Source: Patescibacteria group bacterium
Lineage (GTDB): Bacteria > Patescibacteria > Microgenomatia > Daviesbacterales > UBA10151
Length of the DNA: 8,389 nt
Direction: 5' to 3'
NCBI GenBank assembly: GCA_023380995.1
Contig: JAMCTD010000053.1
Coordinates: 1 to 8,389, forward strand
A program made the translations under genes and the position numbers. Shown here piece after piece: positions 1-5,723 of this stretch (position 1 is the stretch's first letter; every line of letters begins with the position of its first letter). The notes under the pieces were generated by a model. It saw only the letters and a list, made by a program, of their open reading frames with translations. It searched no databases and had not been told where the DNA came from.

Positions 1-996
1 TATCTCTTTATTCCACTGATAATAATTTTATTAGTATTTAGAAAATCAATTCCACGTATAGATTTTAAAATAATATCTTTTGGGTTATTGGCGTTTTTAT
101 TGACTATTTCAACTTTTATTATTGCGGAAATAAAATTTTCTTTCAGGACAGTAAATTTTCTACCGCAATTATTATTTGGCAAAACTCAAAAATCACTCTA
201 CAGAGTAATCTCTACTTATTTTTTTGAGATGGGGCAGATGATTAAATTTAGTTTAATTGGTATTGATCAACTTAAACTACCAGTTAGTGCAGTATTAATA
301 TCCTCATTTTTAGTATTGTTGTTTTCTAAGGTCAGAAAAGAGGTTTTGTTTTTAGCTATTTGGTTTTTTTCAGCAATTATAGTTTACTTTGTGACTGGAG
401 GCGAAGACATAAAAACAGTAATCTTACAATATCATCAAAATACTGGAGTTTCCTTAAGTTTGATGATCCTCGTGTCTTACCTGCTTTATGTGATCGGAAG
501 AAAAACCCATTTTGTTATAACTATTTTAATATTAATTGTAATCTCTCTTTTAAATTTTTCATTAATACAACAAATTAATCCTTTTGGACCCATGACGGAA
601 CTTCATGCTCAATCTTTTATGTTGTTGTCTGATGAAAAAAAAGTTTTGGACTATATTTACAAAGATGCTAAAGGTCAACAATTTGCAGTTAAAGGGATAA
701 CCATGCCGTATATTATCAATACCACCTGGAGTTATTTATTTGAATGGTATGGACAACAAAGGTATGGATATCTGCCTATTTGGGGTGGTAAGAATGCTTT
801 AGGTTATCCTGGTAATCTGGTTGTGGAAACTGCACAAGATAAATTACCGGGAAAACGTTATCTGATTATAGAGCCGGTTAGAGGTATTCCAGTCCACTTA
901 ATTGATGAATATTTGCAGGAAGAAAACTATTTTACGAATTTAGAACAAGAATTAACTATTGGAAAGTTTACAATTCAAATAAGAAAACCAAAATAA
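1..996 (+). CDS. GT-C/PMT-like membrane glycosyltransferase, 5'-truncated by window edge
   Basis: The frame is open to base 1 and gives 331 visible residues, ending in TAA. The TTG at 88 is not the start: upstream codons in the same frame (YLFIPLIIILLVFRK...) align with the middle of the paralogue on the opposite strand. What remains is the C-terminal part of a polytopic membrane protein: hydrophobic segments around visible residues 1-15, 25-45, 93-110, 110-130, 148-166 and 170-190, then a soluble module. The module has DYIY, WSYLFEWYGQ (243-252) and IIEPVRG (289-295). Both paralogues in the window share this architecture, and one of them retains a D-Q-A-R-D loop typical of PMT/GT39-like GT-C enzymes. 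Transfer of a sugar from a lipid-linked donor on the outer face of the membrane is inferred from the family; donor and acceptor are unknown. It converges on the next gene with a 5-bp gap. Bases 867-888 are repeated inverted at 1559-1580. Confidence 0.8.
   Translation, partial: YLFIPLIIILLVFRKSIPRIDFKIISFGLLAFLLTISTFIIAEIKFSFRTVNFLPQLLFGKTQKSLYRVISTYFFEMGQMIKFSLIGIDQLKLPVSAVLISSFLVLLFSKVRKEVLFLAIWFFSAIIVYFVTGGEDIKTVILQYHQNTGVSLSLMILVSYLLYVIGRKTHFVITILILIVISLLNFSLIQQINPFGPMTELHAQSFMLLSDEKKVLDYIYKDAKGQQFAVKGITMPYIINTTWSYLFEWYGQQRYGYLPIWGGKNALGYPGNLVVETAQDKLPGKRYLIIEPVRGIPVHLIDEYLQEENYFTNLEQELTIGKFTIQIRKPK
867..888 (+). repeat. 22-bp inverted repeat, copy 1 (within gene 1)
   Basis: Starts tatagagccgg and ends gaggtatt. 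Here it is ordinary coding sequence for the conserved I-E-P-V-R-G-I stretch near the C-terminus of the first glycosyltransferase. The exact reverse complement is at 1559-1580. Identity stops at both ends (position 866 t versus a; position 889 c versus a, read in the same sense). Confidence 0.9.
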
Positions 997-1001
997 ATTG
1001 A

Positions 1002-1535
1002 CTAATAGGTTTGACGGAGTTGTACGGTAATAGTTCCAAAACTTTTCTCTTCTACTACTTTGGTAAAATAACCTTCTTCCTTAAAGAAATTTTCTTTATC
1101 ATGTTCTCTAATACCTGTTGTTGGTTCAATGATAAGAAATTGTTTCTCTGGAAGCTTTGATCTCGCATTTATTACATTAAGGTTTCCAGCATAACCTGCA
1201 GCTGTAGGGCCTATCCAAAAGGGAAGAGACCCGTATTGTTTTTGCCCATACCACTCAAAAAGATAACTCCATGTAGTGTTTACATAAAGAGGTATGGTTA
1301 AAGCATTGACTGCAAAAGGTTTACCTTGAGACTGAAAGTAGATATAGTCCAAAGCCTGTTTTTGGCTCGAGGTAAGCATGCCTGGTTGGATAGCCATATC
1401 AGAATTTATTCCATGTAAATTGATAGGTAAGATTGAGAATAAATTATTGATAATGATGGCTAATATAATAAGTAAGCTTATAAATTTGGTAGATGAGAAA
1501 AGTTGACTTATCAAGTAAGAACTTAAGAGCAGCAA
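1002..1535 (-). CDS. C-terminal fragment of interrupted GT-C/PMT-like glycosyltransferase
   Basis: A 177-residue open stretch from a TTG at 1533-1535 to TAG. It is not an independent gene. It is in the same frame as the 320-residue piece upstream, separated from it only by a TAG at 1566-1568 and ten sense codons (R-Y-Y-S-A-T-T-S-V-S). It holds one or two hydrophobic segments (about 1-38) and the soluble module shared with both neighbours: DYIY, WSYLFEWYGQ (89-98), IIEPTTGI (135-142), EEGYFTK. Its terminal TAG aligns with the C-terminal end of the first gene, so TAG is a true stop here. Whether reinitiation at the TTG makes any protein cannot be told; no convincing ribosome binding site is visible. 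A lone C-terminal module without the catalytic loop would not be expected to act as a transferase. Confidence 0.6.
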   Translation of the reverse strand: MLLLSSYLISQLFSSTKFISLLIILAIIINNLFSILPINLHGINSDMAIQPGMLTSSQKQALDYIYFQSQGKPFAVNALTIPLYVNTTWSYLFEWYGQKQYGSLPFWIGPTAAGYAGNLNVINARSKLPEKQFLIIEPTTGIREHDKENFFKEEGYFTKVVEEKSFGTITVQLRQTY

Positions 1536-1558
1536 GCTGACAGAGGTGGTTGCGCTGT

Positions 1559-1580
1559 AATACCTCTAACCGGCTCTATA
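1559..1580 (-). repeat. 22-bp inverted repeat, copy 2 (at the break of gene 2)
   Basis: Exact reverse complement of 867-888, with 670 bp between the copies. Read on the - strand it is in a different frame from copy 1 and supplies the codons Y-R-A-G-stop-R-Y. The internal TAG of the second glycosyltransferase gene is therefore inside the repeat. Confidence 0.9.
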
Positions 1581-2528
1581 TAGAAGATAGAGTGATAAGC
1601 CAAAGATAAACCAGATAACCAAAAAAAATATTTTATCCTTCAGTTGTTTTTGATAAAGAAGGTAAATGGTGGCAATTATAAAAATAAGCCCTACTGCAGG
1701 CGTAAATTGATAATTTGCTAAAAATGAATCATGTAGGAAACGGTTTACAACAAATAATGTCTGTTTAAAATGAAAGCCGGAGAAAAATTGTACCTCGGTT
1801 GAATGATGGAAGATCAAGTTTGAAATAAAATGATATTTAATTTCGGTCAAAATAAAAGTAGAAATGGTTAAGATGAAAAGCAGTAGCGATGAAAACACCC
1901 ACCGCAGATAAAGATGTTTAATTCTTTTTCTAAAAATTATTATGTAAGCAATAAAAGTAGGAACTAGAAAAACATAACCATAATGGAATTGTATTGATAA
2001 ACCTAATCCTGCAGCAGTTAACATTAGTCCCCAAGGTTTTCTTTTAAAAAAATAAATACTAAGCCCAAGATAAAAAAGTAATATTGTAATAACAGCTAAA
2101 GGTTGGTGTGACAGAAATAAAGAATATTGTGATTCCTCATAGGAAAAAGCAAATAACAATGCAGCTATAATGCCCGCTCTTTTATTGAATAATATTGAAC
2201 CAATAGCAAAAGTTAAAAAGACCCCTAATGAATTCCAGATCCTAAAAACAGCAGAAGCTGCCTCAGGGCTTTTATTGAAAATCAAATAGATTGGAGCATA
2301 TATATAAAAGATAAGCGGACCTGGGAAGATTTTATCGTTTAAAAAAGAAGGTGGACCAACTATTTTTAGATCACCTCTTAGAATTTCTAAAGATGCAAAG
2401 GAGTCCCTGGCTTGATCAAATGCAAAATAAACATTGTCAGGAAAGTAGAGGAAACGTACAATATTGGCTGTAATAAAAATAAAAAGTATAAGGAGCAAGT
2501 ATTTATTTTTTAGAAAAATTTGAATCAT
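1566..2528 (-). CDS. N-terminal fragment of interrupted GT-C/PMT-like glycosyltransferase
   Basis: A 320-residue polytopic membrane protein starting at ATG (2526-2528) and ending at a premature TAG. The first membrane segment is about residues 8-25, followed by an outer loop with D-Q-A-R-D (38-42) and then G-P-P...F-P-G-P-L-I-F-Y-Y-type residues before the second membrane segment. This is the layout of the first loop of PMT/GT39-like GT-C glycosyltransferases, where acidic residues bind the metal or lipid-phosphate donor. Several more membrane helices follow. TISTFILTEIKY matches TISTFIIAEIKF of the first gene, so these two are closer to each other than to the third. The protein ends inside a membrane region at YLLYRAG and lacks the C-terminal soluble module, which continues in frame beyond the stop. 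A function as a truncated product is unlikely; substrate unknown. Confidence 0.7.
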   Translation of the reverse strand: MIQIFLKNKYLLLILFIFITANIVRFLYFPDNVYFAFDQARDSFASLEILRGDLKIVGPPSFLNDKIFPGPLIFYIYAPIYLIFNKSPEAASAVFRIWNSLGVFLTFAIGSILFNKRAGIIAALLFAFSYEESQYSLFLSHQPLAVITILLFYLGLSIYFFKRKPWGLMLTAAGLGLSIQFHYGYVFLVPTFIAYIIIFRKRIKHLYLRWVFSSLLLFILTISTFILTEIKYHFISNLIFHHSTEVQFFSGFHFKQTLFVVNRFLHDSFLANYQFTPAVGLIFIIATIYLLYQKQLKDKIFFLVIWFIFGLSLYLLYRAG

Positions 2529-2571
2529 TGTAAGTAGCGATAATTATTTTACCTTATTTTGAAAGCTAAAG
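2529..2571. promoter_or_regulatory. Divergent spacer between two glycosyltransferase genes
   Basis: These 43 AT-rich bases separate two ATG starts on opposite strands, so any promoters must sit here or overlap the gene starts. Weak -10-like hexamers are visible: TAAAAT on the - strand (2546-2551) and GATAAT on the + strand (2539-2544). Neither has a good -35 box at normal spacing. GAAAG at 2561-2565 could serve as a weak ribosome binding site for the + gene. The divergent layout is certain; the individual boxes are guesses. Confidence 0.3.
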
Positions 2572-4110
2572 ATGAATAAGCAGATTAATATTATTATTTT
2601 TGTCATTTTATTATTTGGAATATTGTATCGTCTTTTTTTAACCTCCAACGGGAATTTCCTTTTTAATATGGATAATGCCCGGGATATGGTTGATGTAAGG
2701 GAAATGGTGATTTTGAAAAAATTGAGATTAATAGGGCCAACATCAGCAATAGAAGGTTTTTATAATGGGCCTTTTTGGTATTATCTTTTAGCAATCCCTT
2801 TTATTTTGTCAGGCGGTAATCCATACTCAGCAATTTTGATGGAAATAGGGCTTTGGACAATAGGCGGTTTCTTTCTCTTGAAATTAGTAAACAGGTGGGG
2901 GAGGTGGTTGATGTTGCCAATTGGTGCCATTTGGATTGCCTCAAATTATATAGTGCTGACAAACCTTTATGCTTTCAACCCAAATCCTGTTACGCTGTTA
3001 GCGCCGCTGTTTATATACTTATTGGTTCAATACCTAAAAGAAGAGAAAGCAATTTATATAATTTCCGCTTGGATTTTGGCAGGATTATTTTTTAATTTTG
3101 AGATGAATTTTGGTGTATTTACCCCAGCAATAATATTGACCAGTATAACTTTGACAAAAAGATATAAGCTGCTAAAACAAAAATGGTTTTGGATAGGAGT
3201 AGGTTTGTTTATTTTAACTTTACTGCCCCAAATAATTTTTGATTTTAAACACCAATTTATTATGAGCAAAGCGATTTTACGTCATTTGGCCCAAAATCCT
3301 GGCAGTGGATTAAATGTTGTAACCCGTTTCCAAGTAATTTCTGCCAGTTTCTACAATACCTTTTTACCAACCTTATTAAATCAAAAATTATATACCCAAG
3401 CAGTTTTGGCCTTGTTTATTCCAGTAATGTATTGGTTTTTTAGAAAAGGAAAAAAAGATCTCATTGTGATAGTAAGCCTGATTTTTGTTTTTACTCCTTT
3501 TGTTGGTTACTTATTCTTGCCTGTAACAGTTAATCCTTGGCATTTGGGCGGGGAAATGGCTGTATCATTAATATTAATATCTTTTTTAATAAAAAGACTT
3601 TGGCAGTCTGGAATTTTAGGTAAATTTACTTCATTAATTTTATCCATTTCAATTATATTTTTTTCACTTGGTAACATTATTAATTTTTTTGCCAAAGATT
3701 TTGGCAAAACAAATTTGGACCCATCGCTTTATAAAAACGAAATTGCTGCTATTGATTATGTTTATAAATATGCAAATGGTCAAAACTTTAAGGTTTATGT
3801 TTTCATGCCGTCTGTTTATGATTATCCTTATCAATATTTATTTTGGTGGTACGGAAAGAAGCAATATGGTTATATTCCTGCAGAGTATGCATATGCTCCA
3901 GATGAGACTTTATATATTAGCAACAAGGATAAATTTTCAGGATCAAAAGAAGATTTTAAAGGTTTGGTGTTTTTGGTTAAAGAGCCTAATAGAGGATATA
4001 ACTGGAAAAGTGGATGGGAGGGAAAGTATAAATCCATGGAGCTTTTATCTGCAGACAAAGTAGGATCAATTGAAATAGAGGTTAGAAATCAATTAAACAT
4101 TAAAAACTAA
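2572..4110 (+). CDS. GT-C/PMT-like membrane glycosyltransferase (intact paralogue)
   Basis: 512 residues from ATG to TAA. The first membrane segment is at about 5-23. The outer loop carries M-D-N-A-R-D (33-38), matching the D-Q-A-R-D of the neighbouring gene, and G-F-Y-N-G-P-F-W-Y-Y (62-71). About ten further hydrophobic segments follow up to about residue 375. The C-terminal roughly 130 residues form a soluble module with DYVYKYANGQ, YLFWWYGKKQYGY (W425-W426-Y427-G428) and KEPNRGY (E471-G475), shared with both other copies. The family transfers sugars from polyprenyl-phosphate donors outside the membrane; the role here, perhaps glycosylation of surface polymers or proteins, is inferred. It starts 43 bp from the divergent broken gene. 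Its last 18 bp overlap the 3' end of tsaE on the other strand. Confidence 0.8.
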   Translation: MNKQINIIIFVILLFGILYRLFLTSNGNFLFNMDNARDMVDVREMVILKKLRLIGPTSAIEGFYNGPFWYYLLAIPFILSGGNPYSAILMEIGLWTIGGFFLLKLVNRWGRWLMLPIGAIWIASNYIVLTNLYAFNPNPVTLLAPLFIYLLVQYLKEEKAIYIISAWILAGLFFNFEMNFGVFTPAIILTSITLTKRYKLLKQKWFWIGVGLFILTLLPQIIFDFKHQFIMSKAILRHLAQNPGSGLNVVTRFQVISASFYNTFLPTLLNQKLYTQAVLALFIPVMYWFFRKGKKDLIVIVSLIFVFTPFVGYLFLPVTVNPWHLGGEMAVSLILISFLIKRLWQSGILGKFTSLILSISIIFFSLGNIINFFAKDFGKTNLDPSLYKNEIAAIDYVYKYANGQNFKVYVFMPSVYDYPYQYLFWWYGKKQYGYIPAEYAYAPDETLYISNKDKFSGSKEDFKGLVFLVKEPNRGYNWKSGWEGKYKSMELLSADKVGSIEIEVRNQLNIKN

Positions 4111-4515
4111 GATCTTCCTTTTATTTAGTCCTTCTTTGTGGATGAAAATTTTGATAGTTCCTTTAGGTAATTTATTTATTTTTTCTGCCCACTCAATCAA
4201 AATAACGTTGTTGGGGTTTGACCATATTTCCTCAAGGCCCAACTGCCCTATATCAGTAATATTTTCTAACCTGTAGAGGTCTATGTGATAAAGAACTTTT
4301 TTTGTATTAGGGATTTGGTGTTGCCTCATTAAAACAAAAGTAGGGGAGATAATTTTATCTTTAATCTCCAATGCTTTTGCAAATCCTTGGACAAATACAG
4401 TTTTACCCGCACCAAGTTCTCCATTTAAAGCGAAGATATGGTTTTTAGTTTCTTTGGCAAGCTTCGCTGCTATTTCTTGTGTTTGTGTATCTGAATTAGA
4501 TATGTATTTTTGCAT
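4093..4515 (-). CDS. tsaE: tRNA t6A37 modification ATPase TsaE
   Basis: 140 residues, a normal length for TsaE, the P-loop protein that works with TsaB and TsaD to transfer the threonylcarbamoyl group to A37 of ANN-decoding tRNAs. Visible motifs: Walker A G-E-L-G-A-G-K-T (32-39), S-P-T-F (57-60), H-I-D-L-Y-R (77-82), and I-E-W-A-E (107-111), the acidic E-W pair typical of the family. The ATG lies inside the 3' end of the upstream lamin-tail gene (20-bp overlap), which suggests translational coupling; an AAAGAA stretch just upstream is a weak ribosome binding site. The 3' end overlaps the convergent glycosyltransferase by 18 bp, so the two transcripts must run into each other. It has no functional link to its cell-envelope neighbours, and tsaB/tsaD are not in this window. 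Confidence 0.95.
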   Translation of the reverse strand: MQKYISNSDTQTQEIAAKLAKETKNHIFALNGELGAGKTVFVQGFAKALEIKDKIISPTFVLMRQHQIPNTKKVLYHIDLYRLENITDIGQLGLEEIWSNPNNVILIEWAEKINKLPKGTIKIFIHKEGLNKRKILVFNV

Positions 4516-5701
4516 TTTTCTTTAGGTAAATATATCCTACTAAGCTTACTCCGATCAAGATCAAAATTAATCCCAGCCAAAAAAGTGGATTTATTTGTTT
4601 TTGGTCTTTGATCTCAATAGTTGTTGTTGGTTTGGTTGATGAACTTGTTCCAGCCACGGAGGCAATACGGTAGGAATCTTTTGGTAATTGGGTGGGTTTT
4701 GGAGTTGGGGATTTTAAAATTGATGGAGTAGGAGATTTTAGAAGTTCGTTTTTTAAAGTAGGGAGGGGAGACGGATTACTGGAAGTTAGGTTACTGGTAT
4801 CATTAATAATTATGATAGCTTCATTGCTCCAAGCAATAGAGTCTCCAGAAGTAAGTCTAGCTACTTTAAAAATATAATCTCCTTTTCCTTTATAATCTTT
4901 GTCATAAATATCAGGTTTTACTTCCAAATTTCCAGTCCAGTTGCCTGAAGAATTGGTTGTAATTTTAAATTGATCCAAAGTATCGTCTCCGTATTCTACC
5001 CAATTATCACCGATTTTTGTGAGTCCTAGATATCTTGTACCGTCAGCTTTTTTAAAGGCCCCTTTAAGGTAGTACTCGGTATTTTGATTATTGGGTACAG
5101 AAAGGCTGATGTTTACAGAAAATGATTGATCGGAATTTATTTGAGAAGGAATATTATTTATGGTAAATGAGGAAGAGGGTGGGGATGTAGAAATAGGGGA
5201 AGGTGTGGGTGAGAGAGCAGGAGAGGGAGTAGAAGATGGGGGAGGTGATGGTAAGTGGTTACAGTCTGTATTGCTTTTCGTTGGGTCTGTTGCATCGATT
5301 TGCCAATTGCCTCCATCAGGGATTCTGCTGAATGTTTTACCCTGAACAGTTGATGTATAAGTATAGTTATCAATTTGAGTTCCGGAGGAATTATTTAATG
5401 AAACAGTATCGCCGTTATTATTAAAAATAGCACTGCTAAATTCAAAAAAACACGACGAACTCGGGGGAATAATAACAGAAGGTAGGATATGTGCATTTAC
5501 ATTTCCGGAAGAAGTCAATTCAGTAATTGCCCATTGAGTTATATCTACATTTGATGATGAAGTATTGTAAAATTCAACCCATTCTTTATCAGAATTTGCA
5601 GGGCTTGCCATTATTTCATTTATGAGGATTGACTCGGCAAATACCGATCCAGCCCCAAAGAAGGGTAAAAGAATAACAAGAAACAGTAATATTATTCTCA
5701 C
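4496..5701 (-). CDS. Exported lamin-tail-domain protein with C-terminal membrane anchor
   Basis: 401 residues, GTG start. A GAGG lies only 2 bp upstream of the GTG, unusually close, but the signal peptide begins right after it: hydrophobic 3-18, likely cleavage after V-F-A (22). Domains in order: lamin tail domain (about 23-142) with I-L-I-N-E-I, E-W-V-E-F-Y-N, W-A-I-T and a late R-I-P-D-G-G-N-W; a Pro/Ser/Thr linker (148-178); a beta-rich domain of unknown family (about 179-300) with YYLKGAF and LTKIGDNWVEYG; a second Pro/Ser/Thr linker with two K-S-P-T-P units (303-342); and a membrane helix (about 373-393) followed by Lys-Lys. The protein is therefore probably tethered in the membrane with the domains outside. 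Bacterial lamin-tail domains occur in surface proteins and nucleases; no catalytic residues are seen here, so a structural or adhesive role is only a guess. It follows the M23 gene by 22 bp. Confidence 0.85.
   Translation of the reverse strand: MRIILLFLVILLPFFGAGSVFAESILINEIMASPANSDKEWVEFYNTSSSNVDITQWAITELTSSGNVNAHILPSVIIPPSSSCFFEFSSAIFNNNGDTVSLNNSSGTQIDNYTYTSTVQGKTFSRIPDGGNWQIDATDPTKSNTDCNHLPSPPPSSTPSPALSPTPSPISTSPPSSSFTINNIPSQINSDQSFSVNISLSVPNNQNTEYYLKGAFKKADGTRYLGLTKIGDNWVEYGDDTLDQFKITTNSSGNWTGNLEVKPDIYDKDYKGKGDYIFKVARLTSGDSIAWSNEAIIIINDTSNLTSSNPSPLPTLKNELLKSPTPSILKSPTPKPTQLPKDSYRIASVAGTSSSTKPTTTIEIKDQKQINPLFWLGLILILIGVSLVGYIYLKKNAKIHI
4676..4795 (-). repeat. Pro/Ser/Thr-rich linker 2 of lamin-tail protein
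   Basis: Encodes residues about 303-342, with repeated S-P-T-P / K-S-P-T-P units. This low-complexity spacer separates the beta-rich domain from the membrane anchor and is the kind of sequence that changes length by slippage or carries O-linked sugars. Confidence 0.5.
5168..5260 (-). repeat. Pro/Ser/Thr-rich linker 1 of lamin-tail protein
   Basis: Encodes residues about 148-178, almost only Pro, Ser and Thr in P-S-P and P-T-P units, between the lamin tail domain and the second beta-rich domain. The strand bias (purine-rich on the + strand) creates spurious open frames in the other frames here. Confidence 0.5.
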
Positions 5702-5723
5702 TACCTCAATAGTAAACCAAAAA

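Larger units (their letters stand above)
1002..2528 (-). pseudogene. Glycosyltransferase gene split by one in-frame TAG
   Basis: Reading from the ATG at 2526-2528 through the TAG at 1566-1568 to the TAG at 1002-1004, with no change of frame, gives 508 codon positions, close to the 512 residues of the intact paralogue at 2572-4110. Everything either side of the internal stop aligns with the paralogues, so no large segment is missing. The stop lies in the 22-bp sequence copied inverted from the first gene. It is either a recently inactivated gene or a sequencing/assembly fault. Confidence 0.65.

Noticed and set aside
88..90. TTG at 88 as the start of the first gene
   Set aside because: Upstream codons in the same frame are open to base 1 and align with the middle of the paralogue, so the true start is outside the window.
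997..1001. Terminator between the convergent genes 1 and 2
   Set aside because: The gap is 5 bp and no stem with a T-run was found around it.
1566..1568. TAG read as an amino acid (stop-codon reassignment) in this genome
   Set aside because: The same gene ends at a TAG (1002-1004) exactly where its paralogue ends, so TAG works as a stop; the other complete genes use TAA.
3687..3709. The 10-bp hairpin as an intrinsic terminator
   Set aside because: Neither strand has a run of T after the stem, and it lies about 400 bp inside a gene that continues normally.
3668..4063. 131-codon open frame on the + strand inside the third glycosyltransferase
   Set aside because: It lies wholly within a well-supported gene in another frame and shows no recognisable domain.
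5158..5373. Open frames on both strands over the lamin-tail linker (5158-5373 - and 5160-5345 +)
   Set aside because: They are products of the biased Pro/Ser/Thr codons; both lie wholly inside the lamin-tail gene and have low-complexity His/Leu/Pro or Gly/Glu compositions.
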